Assembly (NCBI GenBank): GCA_045047085.1
Contig: JASFYT010000020.1
Span: forward strand, 74,102 to 138,101
Length of the DNA stretch: 64,000 nucleotides
Direction of reading: 5' to 3'
Origin: GCA-2401155 sp045047085
GTDB taxonomy: Bacteria > Pseudomonadota > Alphaproteobacteria > Rhizobiales > Rhizobiaceae
In this document: in pieces, positions 7,948 through 16,569 of the stretch
Position numbering within the stretch: position 1 is the stretch's first letter
Layout of the letters: each line of letters opens with the position of its first letter
Position numbers and translations under genes: made by a program
The notes under the pieces: model-generated
Database searches by the model: none
What the model was told of the DNA's origin: nothing
The model's input: only the letters and a program-made list of their open reading frames with translations

Positions 7948-9432
7948 ATGATGAATTCTACTACGCCAATTAAATTTAAATATGTGACCCATTTGATCTA
8001 TGTTCTGGGTGCTGTGGTTATTGGATTATTTGTTTTATCCAATTTTAACGTATTGCGCACTTCTGTCGATGTTGCTGATAACGTTCGCATGGATGTGGAG
8101 CGGAATCTGGTTCGCAATGAAATTGCCCGTCAAATTGAAATTCTTGCTCAGGATCAATCTCAAATATCCTTCTGGGATGATGCAGTGGAGGCCCTTGGCT
8201 CGCGTCTGGATGATGAATTTGTGATTGATGAAATTGCTGATTGGTTATGGGATGATTTTGGAATCCAGAACACAATCGTTGTTTCTCCTAAATTGACTCC
8301 CAGGGTTTCGATATTTGAAAATCGGGCTCTGACGGCGAAAAACGGGCAAAAAATTCTGTCTGAAAATACCGACTTGATTGAAGCTGCCCAACAAAAATAT
8401 ATGGCGCAACGTGAGGCCACAGGTGGTGGTTACGTGGTTCTTGGTCATCCGGTGCGCTCTGACAATCCCATATTTGTAGCAGATTTTAGAGAAATTGGTG
8501 GCCAGTTCGGTCTGGCTGTCGTGCAGGCAATTATTCCTGATGATGAAGCCGTGCTTCCTGAGGGGCTGCCCCAAACCCTCTTTACATTTAAACCACTTGA
8601 TCAAAAGGCGATTGCCTTGATTGGCAAGAAACTGGGTCTTGAACAGTTTTCATTCCAGCCTTTGGCATCATTATCGACAAATGCTGATCTGTTTGACGCT
8701 GTTGACCTATCGCAAGGGTTCGACAAGGAACATTTTCATGCGGTTTGGAAGCTGTCATTGCCGTCAAAAACCATTCTGGCAGATGTGCAGCCAGCGCTTG
8801 TGACAATTTTGGGGGCTATAGCCCTGATACTAATGGTGCTTGTGGTGTATTTTGGGCGTGTTCTAAAGGCTTTGCGAGACAGCGAAAGCAAAAACCGTTT
8901 TCTTGCATTGCATGACAGTATGACTGGTCTTCCCAACCGCTTGCAATTTGATCGTGCTCTTGAAAATGTGATTTCCAATAATGAGCAGGATCGCTGTGCT
9001 ATTTTATGTGTTGATCTTGATGGTTTTAAGAGCGTCAACGACACATATGGCCATCAGGCCGGTGATGTTGTCATCATCACGGTTGCGAACCGTATTGCAA
9101 AAATTGTAGGTGATGCAGGCATGGCAGCACGCGTTGGTGGCGATGAATTCGTCATTATGCTGCATGATAAAATTGATCGCGATAATGTGCTTTGGATCTG
9201 TGATTCAATCATTGAAAGTGCATGCGAGGAAGTGCGTTTTGACGGCGGTATTGCAAGGGTTGGCGCCAGTATCGGCGTTGCCTGGTGGCCGGATGATGCT
9301 TTAACAGCCAAGACCATTATCCGTAGCGCTGATGAAGCACTATATCGCGCCAAGGAAAACGGGCGAGGGCGGGTTCATTTGGCTACTGAGACCACGCATG
9401 ATTATGTTAGCAATATCAGGAAAACCGCATAG
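7948..9432 (+). CDS. Diguanylate cyclase with CHASE4 sensor domain
   Basis: This 494-residue membrane protein should make c-di-GMP in response to an extracytoplasmic signal. One TM helix (about residues 15-33) leads into a periplasmic CHASE4-like domain with the typical ISFWDDAVEAL stretch near residue 72. A second TM helix (about 285-307) precedes the GGDEF domain. The active-site motif GGDEF is intact at 397-401. The inhibitory RxxD site is not present: the segment before GGDEF reads VGDAGMAARV, so product feedback at that site is unlikely. No EAL domain. GGGGAG precedes the ATG pair at 7948/7951. Regulation of the GDP-mannuronate genes at 51-56 kb by c-di-GMP is conceivable but not shown. 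Confidence 0.93.
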   Translation: MMNSTTPIKFKYVTHLIYVLGAVVIGLFVLSNFNVLRTSVDVADNVRMDVERNLVRNEIARQIEILAQDQSQISFWDDAVEALGSRLDDEFVIDEIADWLWDDFGIQNTIVVSPKLTPRVSIFENRALTAKNGQKILSENTDLIEAAQQKYMAQREATGGGYVVLGHPVRSDNPIFVADFREIGGQFGLAVVQAIIPDDEAVLPEGLPQTLFTFKPLDQKAIALIGKKLGLEQFSFQPLASLSTNADLFDAVDLSQGFDKEHFHAVWKLSLPSKTILADVQPALVTILGAIALILMVLVVYFGRVLKALRDSESKNRFLALHDSMTGLPNRLQFDRALENVISNNEQDRCAILCVDLDGFKSVNDTYGHQAGDVVIITVANRIAKIVGDAGMAARVGGDEFVIMLHDKIDRDNVLWICDSIIESACEEVRFDGGIARVGASIGVAWWPDDALTAKTIIRSADEALYRAKENGRGRVHLATETTHDYVSNIRKTA

Positions 9433-9537
9433 CAATAGTCACGAATATATTATTTAAGATATTGTTATAATACAATTTTTTATCTACTTACTTAACGGGA
9501 TATTCATTTCGAGCGGGCATAATGTTTGAAAAATATA

Positions 9538-10059
9538 ATGGATGGAAACATGACTGTATTTAGCCGGAATAATTCGATGGAAGATGCATCCATATCCAGT
9601 ATCGAAGTGGGCGATATTTTATCGAAACGTCGACCGCTATGGATTTTGGTATCGGCCCTTTTTTGCGCTTCAATGATCATCATCTCTCCAGGTTTGAGTA
9701 TGCTGACAATTTTGGTATTTGCTCTGTCCCTTTCTTATGTGCTGGCAGCAATTTTCTGGCCGGATAGTGTGGGTGTTGGTACGAAAATTTATCCGTTAGC
9801 ATCTGGGTCGCTTTTAGCTTCTTTGCTTTGGATTGCCTTCCACGCCGGTACGAATGCAACGCAGATGTTCGGTCTGGCGAATAGCGGATTGTTCATCGCA
9901 TTTGCGATATCTCTGGCAATTTTTGCTGGTTTGATTGTTGGGGAATTTGCTTTGGTGATCGCGACGCAGCTGTTCGTTTCGAGAAATCGTGATATTGCTA
10001 CGAAAATGACGGCAGCGGTAACTTCCAAATACACGGAACTGTTTGCCAAAATCCGATAA
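9538..10059 (+). CDS. Four-TM membrane protein, function unknown
   Basis: This is a protein of about 173 residues with a polar N-terminus of about 35 residues ending in KRRPLW, then four hydrophobic helices, and a short basic cytoplasmic tail. I do not recognise the family. The start is uncertain: ATG 9538, ATG 9550 (GGA five bases ahead) and TTG 9526 are all in frame. It lies 105 bases after the diguanylate cyclase on the same strand and ends just before a strong terminator, so co-transcription with the cyclase is possible. Confidence 0.65.
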   Translation: MDGNMTVFSRNNSMEDASISSIEVGDILSKRRPLWILVSALFCASMIIISPGLSMLTILVFALSLSYVLAAIFWPDSVGVGTKIYPLASGSLLASLLWIAFHAGTNATQMFGLANSGLFIAFAISLAIFAGLIVGEFALVIATQLFVSRNRDIATKMTAAVTSKYTELFAKIR

Positions 10060-10080
10060 AAGTTTTTTCCAGAAAGAAAA

Positions 10081-10113
10081 TACCCCCCAAAGAAACGAGA
10101 TCTTTGGGAGGTA
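10081..10113. terminator. Bidirectional intrinsic terminator
   Basis: The arms are TACCCCCCAAAGA and TCTTTGGGAGGTA, 13 bases with one mismatch and a seven-base loop. AAAATTTT follows on the plus strand and an A-rich run precedes it. It sits between two convergent genes and can serve both. Confidence 0.8.
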
Positions 10114-10164
10114 AAATTTTGGTCACATATTTTGTGATATGACGTATTAGTTTAGTAATTGTTT

Positions 10165-11316
10165 CTAACGCTGGTCTATACCGCTACCATGGTTTCCGCC
10201 GTTATGGTGACCATGGCTGCTACCGCCTTTGGCCTTGCCTTTACCAACACGACCGCCTTTGGCTTTGCCTTTACCAACACGACCGCCTTTGGCTTTGCCT
10301 TTACCAACACGACCGCCTTTGGCTTTGCCTTTACCAACACGACCGCCTTTGGCTTTGCCTTTGCCATCGCGTCCGCCTTTGGCTTTGCCTTTGCCATCGC
10401 GTCCGCCTTTGGCTTTGCCTTTGCCATCGCGACCGCCTTTGCTTTGGCCTTTACCATCGCGACCGCCTTTGCTTTGGTCTTTACCATCGCGTCCGCCTCT
10501 GCTTTGGCCTTTACCATCACGACCGCCTTTGCTTTGGCCTTTACCATCGCGACCGCCTTTGCTTTGGCCTTTACCATCACGACCGCCTTTGCTTTGGCCT
10601 TTACCATCGCGACCGCCTTTGCTTTGGCCTTTACCATCGCGTCCGCCTTTGCTGCGGCCTTTGCTGTCACGTCCGCCTTTGCTGCGGCCTTTGCCGTCAC
10701 GACCGCCTTTGCTGTGGCCTTTGCCATCGCGTCCGCCTTTGCTGCGGCCTTTGCCGTCACGACCGCCTCTGCTGTGGCCTTTGCCATCGCGTCCGCCTTT
10801 GCTGCGGCCTTTGCCGTCACGACCGCCTTTGCTGCGGCCTTTGACGTCACGACCTTGGCTGGATTTATAGCCCCAACCTTTGCCGGAATGCCCACGTTTT
10901 GAGTGACCACTCTTTTTTCCATGATGTTTGCCGCGATGCTTACCATATTGCTTGTCGTGACGTTTGCTACGGTGTTTTTTACCATCGTATTTCTTACCGT
11001 GGTGTTTGCCATAGTTCTTTTTACCATGGCGTTTTCCATGATGCTTCTTGCCTTTGTGACGATCAGGTTTATCAATAGCAACCGGAGTGCTCAAAACTTG
11101 GACTATTGATCTGTCGTTACATGGCCTATAGTCGCGGTCACCTTGGATGACGTCACAAAACAGTACATTAGTTTGCGTTTTTGCAGCGGCCATTTGACCC
11201 GCAGAGAATGTGAATACAAAAATGGCGGCTATCAACGCGATTGATAGACGAAAAAAGTGCTTCGAAGGGTCTAAACTTCGATGCTCGAAGGGAGGATGTT
11301 TGAATAGTTTGGCCAT
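10165..11316 (-). CDS. Secreted, extremely basic Gly/Lys/Arg repeat protein
   Basis: This protein of about 383 residues starts with a hydrophobic signal sequence (residues about 24-45, ending near AAAKTQT). A short conserved-looking head with two Cys (FCDVIQGDRDYRPCNDRS) follows, then a His/Lys/Gly-rich region, then 21 consecutive decapeptides of the type RDGKGxSKGG, and a His/Gly tail. Net charge is very high and there is almost no hydrophobic residue after the signal, so it should be exported and disordered. Binding to acidic surface polymers, DNA or the cell wall is plausible but inferred. The ATG at 11316 is chosen over a TTG at 11331. The repeats leave other frames open too, but only this frame has a signal peptide. 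I do not recognise a family. Confidence 0.75.
   Translation of the reverse strand: MAKLFKHPPFEHRSLDPSKHFFRLSIALIAAIFVFTFSAGQMAAAKTQTNVLFCDVIQGDRDYRPCNDRSIVQVLSTPVAIDKPDRHKGKKHHGKRHGKKNYGKHHGKKYDGKKHRSKRHDKQYGKHRGKHHGKKSGHSKRGHSGKGWGYKSSQGRDVKGRSKGGRDGKGRSKGGRDGKGHSRGGRDGKGRSKGGRDGKGHSKGGRDGKGRSKGGRDSKGRSKGGRDGKGQSKGGRDGKGQSKGGRDGKGQSKGGRDGKGQSKGGRDGKGQSRGGRDGKDQSKGGRDGKGQSKGGRDGKGKAKGGRDGKGKAKGGRDGKGKAKGGRVGKGKAKGGRVGKGKAKGGRVGKGKAKGGRVGKGKAKGGSSHGHHNGGNHGSGIDQR
10222..10851 (-). repeat. 21 tandem copies of a 30-base unit
   Basis: The units encode RDGKGxSKGG-type decapeptides. Reading with the gene, variants are grouped: R/H-S forms first, then seven QS-type units (one carrying KD for KG), then three KA forms with RD and four KA forms with RV. 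Neighbouring units are most alike, the mark of local duplication by slippage or unequal recombination. Copy number is likely to vary between strains. Confidence 0.95.
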
Positions 11317-12010
11317 CGTAATTACTCTCAACTTTCTACGATACCGACAGAGAATCGGGTAGCCGATTCCATGCCTGATATTCAGGTTAAAAATTTCTCA
11401 AAATTTTGGATTGTGACAACTGCAATCGGACTGCGTATTGCCCAAAGCCATTATCCTGCTAGACCGTTAGATAGCTGCGGAAGGGCAGCCAATTGTGTTC
11501 ATTCGTGCAATTTTTATTACAACGAATTTTTACTCAGAACGCATCATTGCGGTCTCGGATTTAGAAGTCTTATCAGGTGGATTCATTGCCATTCTCCTTA
11601 AATGAAAAACCGGATATTTCACGGTTTCAATGCCTCGTTCAACGCCGCATCACTTAAGGTGGTCAAATATAACGTGTCTTATGCAAATCTTAATTTTTTC
11701 TTAACAAATTGTCAACGAATAGATATAAGATTTTGTTGTTAATCATTAATATAAACCAAGACAAATTTGGATATAATTGGCCAAATATACGTGTAGAAAT
11801 AGAAAATTATTCGCCGTATTTATAGCGAAATCTTTCCAAAATTTGATATCAGCTATGCAACTACAGCAACCCATGCAGCTTGCCTCAGTAAGCTACACAC
11901 AGGCAGGATCGATTAGGTTTCCCATCATTCATTATCTGTGTATGGTATCTGTGCAGGCTGAAATTCAGCTCATATTGATAATTTATATTTAGTTGGCACA
12001 GGAGATACCA
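11317..12010. other. Intergenic region before the BMP transporter operon
   Basis: About 690 bases without a convincing full gene. It should hold the promoter of the repeat protein (leftward) and that of the transporter operon (rightward). A very short frame with a perfect Shine-Dalgarno is listed at 11530-11586. The long AT-rich run at about 11680-11770 is a likely promoter region. No riboswitch was recognised. Confidence 0.4.
11530..11586 (-). CDS. Possible 18-residue leader or micro-peptide
   Basis: AAGGAG stands seven bases ahead of the ATG, an ideal ribosome-binding site. The encoded peptide MNPPDKTSKSETAMMRSE is polar and ends in a TAA. It lies upstream of, and on the same strand as, the repeat-protein gene. 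It could be a leader peptide or a real micro-protein, or chance. No family match. Confidence 0.3.
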   Translation of the reverse strand: MNPPDKTSKSETAMMRSE

Positions 12011-13018
12011 ATGACGAACAAATTAACCAGAAGAAATTTTAATATCCTCGCATCGGCGGGCGCTGGCGTTATGGCATTTGGTGTGCCTGGGGCGCATGCT
12101 GCAACCATCAAGGTTGCAGGAATTTACACCCAGCCAATCCAGCAAAAATGGGATGCCAGATTGCATCAGGCGCTTGTTGCATCAAAAGATGCTGGCGAGA
12201 TTGAATATGTCTTCTCTGAAAAAGTATCCAACACCGATTATATCCGTGTCTTGCGCGAATATTGCGAAAGCGGTGTTAAGCTGATTGTTGGAGAGGCGTT
12301 CGGTATTTCCAAAGAAGCTCGGAAAGTTGCTGACGAATATCCTGAAATTGCCTTTCTTATGGGGGACCCATTCGATAAACACGGCAAGAATTTCTCGGTT
12401 TTTGATAACTTTATCCATGAACCCTGTTATTTGATGGGGATTCTGGCCGGTTCCATGACCAAGTCCAACAAAATCGGTCTTGTGGGTGGATATCCGATTG
12501 GCGAGGTAAACCGCCTGTTCCATGCGTTCATCAATGGTGCAAGATCGGTTAATCCTGATGTGCAGTTCAAGGTCAACTTCATCGGCTCATGGTATGATCC
12601 GCCAAAGGCCAAGGAAGCTGCCTTCGCGCAGGTCGAAGCTGGCGTTGATATTCTTTATGCAGAACGTGCCGGTGTGGTGGATGCTGCCCGTGAAAAAGGC
12701 ATATTGGCATTTGGCAATGTGAATGACATGAACAAGGAAGAAAACGGCACGGATGTGGTGGTTGCTTCTGCCCTCTGGCACATGGAAAGCGCAATCAACA
12801 ATGCCATTGCTCAAGTTAAAGCGGGCACATTTACCGCTGAGAACTACAAGGAATGGACCATGATGCAAAAAGGCGGAGCTAGCCTTTCGCCATATTACGA
12901 ATTCGACAGCAAAATTCCGGCAGATGCAAAAGCATCTGTGGAGAAAATCAAAGCAGATATTCTTTCCGGAGCCTATGTTGTCGATATCAATGACGAAGAA
13001 CCTAAATCCACTTACTAG
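12011..13018 (+). CDS. BMP-family ABC transporter substrate-binding protein
   Basis: This 335-residue periplasmic protein belongs to the BMP/PnrA/Med group, whose members bind nucleosides, nucleobases or related compounds. It begins with a Tat-like signal (TRRNFNILASAGAG) ending near AHA at residue 30. The mature part has the two-lobed fold with GEAFGISKEA and GLVGGYPIGEVNR. The ATG at 12011 has AGGAGAT ahead of it; an upstream TTG (11993) is less likely. It is the first gene of a run with ATPase, two permeases and a cytosine-deaminase-like enzyme. The natural ligand is therefore likely a pyrimidine base or a similar ring compound. That is inference from neighbours. Confidence 0.9.
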   Translation: MTNKLTRRNFNILASAGAGVMAFGVPGAHAATIKVAGIYTQPIQQKWDARLHQALVASKDAGEIEYVFSEKVSNTDYIRVLREYCESGVKLIVGEAFGISKEARKVADEYPEIAFLMGDPFDKHGKNFSVFDNFIHEPCYLMGILAGSMTKSNKIGLVGGYPIGEVNRLFHAFINGARSVNPDVQFKVNFIGSWYDPPKAKEAAFAQVEAGVDILYAERAGVVDAAREKGILAFGNVNDMNKEENGTDVVVASALWHMESAINNAIAQVKAGTFTAENYKEWTMMQKGGASLSPYYEFDSKIPADAKASVEKIKADILSGAYVVDINDEEPKSTY

Positions 13019-13026
13019 GTTCTGCT

Positions 13027-14562
13027 ATGCCGGTTCTTGAATTAAGCCACATCACAAAGCGCTTTGGTGCTTTGGTGGCCAATGATGATATCTCGCTCTC
13101 TCTGGAAGAGGGCGAGGTGTTGGCTTTGTTGGGCGAAAATGGTGCCGGCAAAACTACCCTGATGAATATCCTTTTCGGCCACTATGTGGCCAATGAAGGC
13201 GAGATCAAAATAGCGGGTGAACGATTGGTCCCAGGGCAACCTGAAGCAGCAATTGCTGCCGGTGTTGGAATGGTGCATCAGCATTTCACTCTTGCCGATA
13301 ATTTGAGCGTGCTGGAAAACATCATCCTTGGAACCGAGCCTTTGTGGTCGCCAAAAAGCAATATGGCCCAGGCGCGGGCGAAGCTGATGCGCATGTCTGA
13401 GGAATTTGGCCTGATTGCTGATCCCGATGCTGAAGTTGGAACTCTGTCGGTTGGTGAAAAGCAGAGGGTAGAAATCCTCAAAGCGCTTTATCGTGATGCC
13501 AAAATCCTGATCATGGATGAACCAACTGCGGTTCTTACGCCGCAGGAGAGCGACGACTTGTTCGTTACTCTCAAAAGCTTGACGGCCAAGGGGCTGGCTA
13601 TCATTTTCATCTCTCATAAATTGCACGAAATTCTGGCCAATGCCGATCGGGTGGCCGTTTTGCGCCGTGGCGCAATCGTTGCCACTGTCGATGTGAAAGA
13701 TGCTGACCGCAATTCGCTGGCTGAAACTATGGTTGGTGAGAAAGTCTCCCGGCCAAAATTAACGGCGTTTTCACCGGGAAAACCTGTACTGAGGCTCAAT
13801 AAAATTCGTGTGGCTGGTCCTTCCGCCGAGCCGCTTCTAAAGGACATTCATATGAGTGTTCGTGAGCACGAAATTCTTGGCATTGCAGGTGTTGCAGGCA
13901 ATGGTCAAAGCGTGTTGGCTGATCTCATATCTGGATTGGTCAATGTGGAAGCTGGCTGGGTCGAACTGCTCGGTGAAAAAATGCAAAAATTTTCAGCCGC
14001 CGGCATTATCGAAAAAGGTGTTGGCCGTATCCCGGAAAACCGAAATACCACTGGTGTAATTGGTGATATGGCGATTTGGGAAAACGTGATTTCCGAAAGC
14101 TTGCGCAGCGAAGGTATTTCAAAATTCAAATCCATCATTAGTAAGTCAAATGCCATTAAGCAGGCGGAGCGGCTGATCAAGCAATTCGACGTGCGCTGTG
14201 ATGGGCCTTTGGCGCAGACAGGATTATTGTCCGGTGGCAACATTCAAAAACTGATACTGGCCCGAGCCTTATCTGCTGAACCAAAATTCATTCTTGCCAA
14301 TCAGCCGGTTCGCGGGCTGGATGAAGGCGCAATTGCCTATGTGCAAACCCAATTGCTCGCTGCACGTGAGCGTGGAGCGGGTATCTTGCTGATATCAGAA
14401 GACCTCGACGAATTGCTATCCTTTTGCGATCGGGTTGCGGTGATGTGTGACGGGCACCTAAGCCCAAGTTTTGAAACAGGTTCCAAAACCATCGCCGAAA
14501 TCGGTCTGATGATGGCCGGAGATTTTATTCAAGAGCAGCGGAGCATGGCCCATGCAAATTGA
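13027..14562 (+). CDS. ABC transporter ATPase with two nucleotide-binding domains (NupO/YufO type)
   Basis: This 511-residue cytoplasmic protein energises the BMP-dependent importer. The first domain has a full Walker A (GENGAGKTT, residues 36-44), signature LSVGEKQR and Walker B ILIMDEPT. The second domain has a degenerate P-loop (GVAGNGQSVL) and signature LSGGNIQK. This asymmetry is normal for the sugar/nucleoside class of duplicated ATPases. It starts eight bases after the binding protein and its end overlaps the first permease by 11 bases, so translation is coupled. Confidence 0.93.
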   Translation: MPVLELSHITKRFGALVANDDISLSLEEGEVLALLGENGAGKTTLMNILFGHYVANEGEIKIAGERLVPGQPEAAIAAGVGMVHQHFTLADNLSVLENIILGTEPLWSPKSNMAQARAKLMRMSEEFGLIADPDAEVGTLSVGEKQRVEILKALYRDAKILIMDEPTAVLTPQESDDLFVTLKSLTAKGLAIIFISHKLHEILANADRVAVLRRGAIVATVDVKDADRNSLAETMVGEKVSRPKLTAFSPGKPVLRLNKIRVAGPSAEPLLKDIHMSVREHEILGIAGVAGNGQSVLADLISGLVNVEAGWVELLGEKMQKFSAAGIIEKGVGRIPENRNTTGVIGDMAIWENVISESLRSEGISKFKSIISKSNAIKQAERLIKQFDVRCDGPLAQTGLLSGGNIQKLILARALSAEPKFILANQPVRGLDEGAIAYVQTQLLAARERGAGILLISEDLDELLSFCDRVAVMCDGHLSPSFETGSKTIAEIGLMMAGDFIQEQRSMAHAN

Positions 14563-15604
14563 ACCTCGCGAACATTTGTCCGCGTGGCGGGCGGGCTTTG
14601 CCCCGGTCTTCGCCGTATTTGCCACCCTTGTCATTTGCGCTGTTTTGATTGTCTGGGCTGGCGCGCCGGTGATTGAATCCTATCAGCTACTGTTCAAAGG
14701 AGCGGTTGGCTCGCGGTTTGCTCTGAATGAAACGATCACCCGCTCTATACCCTTGATTTTCACCGGCCTTGCTGTGGCTGTGGCCTTCAAAGCCAAGTTT
14801 TATAATATCGGTGCGGAGGGGCAACTTTATTGCGGTGCACTGGCTGCCACTTATTTTGGAACCGGGCTGGTAACCTTGCCGCCGGTTTTGATGATTCCGT
14901 TTTTGATGCTGGTGGGAGCCATTGCCGGTGGCGTGATCTTGATCCTGCCGGTGCTTTTGAAAACCCATATGAAAGTGGATGAGGTTGTTACTACGCTCCT
15001 GCTCAATTTCATCATTTTGCTGTTTGTTAGCTATCTGCTTGAAGGGCCGTGGAAAGATCCGATGTCTATGGGCTGGCCGCAGGCAAAATCTGTCATAGAT
15101 GAAGGCATTTTACCGCCACTGTTTGCTAAAGGGCGTTTGCATGTGGGGCTGTATTTTGCACTAGGTGCTTCGTTTCTTGTTTGGGCGCTAATGCGTTTCA
15201 CCATCTGGGGCTATGAGATCAAGGCGGCAGGATTAAATGCCATTGCTGCCGCTTTTTCAGGTATCAACGTCAATAAAACCATTGTCCGTACTGCCATGAT
15301 CAGTGGCGGCTTGGCGGGTATGGCGGGTGTTAGTGAAGTGGCTGGCCTAAAGGGTTATCTCACCCTCGATCTATCGCCGGGCTTTGGTTATACGGGCATC
15401 GCCGTTGCCATGCTGGCACGGTTGCATCCGCTGGCAGTGGTGCCTGCGGCCCTCTTCCTGTCGGGCATCTATGTGGGTTCCGGCAGTATGAGCCGGGCCG
15501 TTAATATTCCTGCTTATATTTCCGATGTGATTGTTGGTATGTCCGTTCTGGCTATTTTGGTTGCTGTGATGTTCAGCCAATATCGCATCAAGTGGAGGAG
15601 CTGA
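14552..15604 (+). CDS. ABC transporter permease (NupP/YufP type)
   Basis: This is a 350-residue inner-membrane permease of the BPD_transp_2 class with about nine to ten helices. The FYNIGAEGQLYCGALAA segment is the conserved cytoplasmic coupling region of this family. Its start overlaps the end of the ATPase gene, and it is followed within two bases by the second permease. Together they form the channel of the nucleobase/nucleoside-type importer. Confidence 0.92.
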   Translation: MQIEPREHLSAWRAGFAPVFAVFATLVICAVLIVWAGAPVIESYQLLFKGAVGSRFALNETITRSIPLIFTGLAVAVAFKAKFYNIGAEGQLYCGALAATYFGTGLVTLPPVLMIPFLMLVGAIAGGVILILPVLLKTHMKVDEVVTTLLLNFIILLFVSYLLEGPWKDPMSMGWPQAKSVIDEGILPPLFAKGRLHVGLYFALGASFLVWALMRFTIWGYEIKAAGLNAIAAAFSGINVNKTIVRTAMISGGLAGMAGVSEVAGLKGYLTLDLSPGFGYTGIAVAMLARLHPLAVVPAALFLSGIYVGSGSMSRAVNIPAYISDVIVGMSVLAILVAVMFSQYRIKWRS

Positions 15605-15605
15605 T

Positions 15606-16556
15606 ATGTTTGAGCTTTTTGAAATCCTGCTCACCACCGGCTTTTGGGCCGCAACCATCCGTATTGCCAGCCCGTTGATCTTTGGCACGCTTGGGGAATT
15701 GATTTGCGAACGGGCAGGGGTATTAAACCTTGGTATAGAAGGCATCATGACCATCGGGGCCATGGCTGGCTGGATGTGGGTTTATCAGGGTGGCGATTTA
15801 TGGGGCGGGGTGATGTTTGCTGCCAGTGTTGGTGCAATTTTCGGTCTGCTGCATTCGATCTTCACGGTGTATTTGGGGTTATCCCAGCATGTGACCGGCA
15901 TCGGCATTACTCTGTTTGGTTCATCGCTGAGTTATTTTGTTTATCGGATGCTACTGCCATCAGCTACCACGCCGCCGAAAATTACGTCGTTTCAAACCTA
16001 CAAGATCCCTTATCTGTCGGATATACCCATTGCTGGTGAAGCGCTGTTTTCGCAAACACCCATGACCTATCTGGCGTTTTTGACTGTGCCTGTTGTTTGG
16101 TACATTTTACAACGCACCCCGGTTGGCCTTGCGGTCCGCATGGCTGGTGAGAATCCCGTTGCCGTTGAGGCACAGGGAATTGATGTTCTGGCCATCCGTA
16201 CAGGTGCTGTGGTCGTTGGTAGCGCTCTGATGGCCATTGGCGGAGCATTCATCACCATGTCGGCGTTTGATGCATTCTTCTTTGGTATGATCAACGGGCG
16301 CGGCTGGATTTGTGTAGCGCTGGTGATCTTTGCTTCCTGGCGACCGGGAAAAGCGCTGATGGGTGCCATGCTGTTTGCCGGGCTTGAAGCGTTTCAGGTA
16401 CGTGCCCAGCAAATTTCAGGTGCCGCTATCATTCCCTATCAATTCTATCTCATGCTGCCCTACGTGCTGTCGATTATCGCGATGATTATCATGGCACGAA
16501 AAGCAAAATACCCTCAAGCTTTGCTGGTGCCGTTCCGGCGCGGCGAGAGGGTCTAG
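15606..16556 (+). CDS. ABC transporter permease (NupQ/YufQ type)
   Basis: This 316-residue membrane protein is the second, smaller permease of the importer. It has about eight to nine helices and the family segment ERAGVLNLGIEGIMTIGAM near residue 33. GTGGAGGAGC lies ahead of its ATG, inside the end of the previous gene. It pairs with the preceding permease as the usual heterodimer. Confidence 0.92.
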   Translation: MFELFEILLTTGFWAATIRIASPLIFGTLGELICERAGVLNLGIEGIMTIGAMAGWMWVYQGGDLWGGVMFAASVGAIFGLLHSIFTVYLGLSQHVTGIGITLFGSSLSYFVYRMLLPSATTPPKITSFQTYKIPYLSDIPIAGEALFSQTPMTYLAFLTVPVVWYILQRTPVGLAVRMAGENPVAVEAQGIDVLAIRTGAVVVGSALMAIGGAFITMSAFDAFFFGMINGRGWICVALVIFASWRPGKALMGAMLFAGLEAFQVRAQQISGAAIIPYQFYLMLPYVLSIIAMIIMARKAKYPQALLVPFRRGERV

Positions 16557-16569
16557 TTCAGGAATATTC

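Noticed and set aside
10222..10851. CRISPR-like regular repeats
   Set aside because: The units are contiguous and coding, with no spacers.
10159..11081. Long open frames on both strands across the 30-base repeats
   Set aside because: A repeat unit of 30 bases without stops keeps several frames open. Only the minus-strand frame ending at 10165 has a signal peptide, a non-repeat head and a sensible start.
11371..11601. 76-codon plus-strand frame before the BMP operon
   Set aside because: No ribosome-binding site, no family pattern; composition like random translation.
11777..11992. 71-codon plus-strand frame just before the BMP gene
   Set aside because: Lies in the probable promoter/leader region, has no ribosome-binding site and reads as non-coding sequence.
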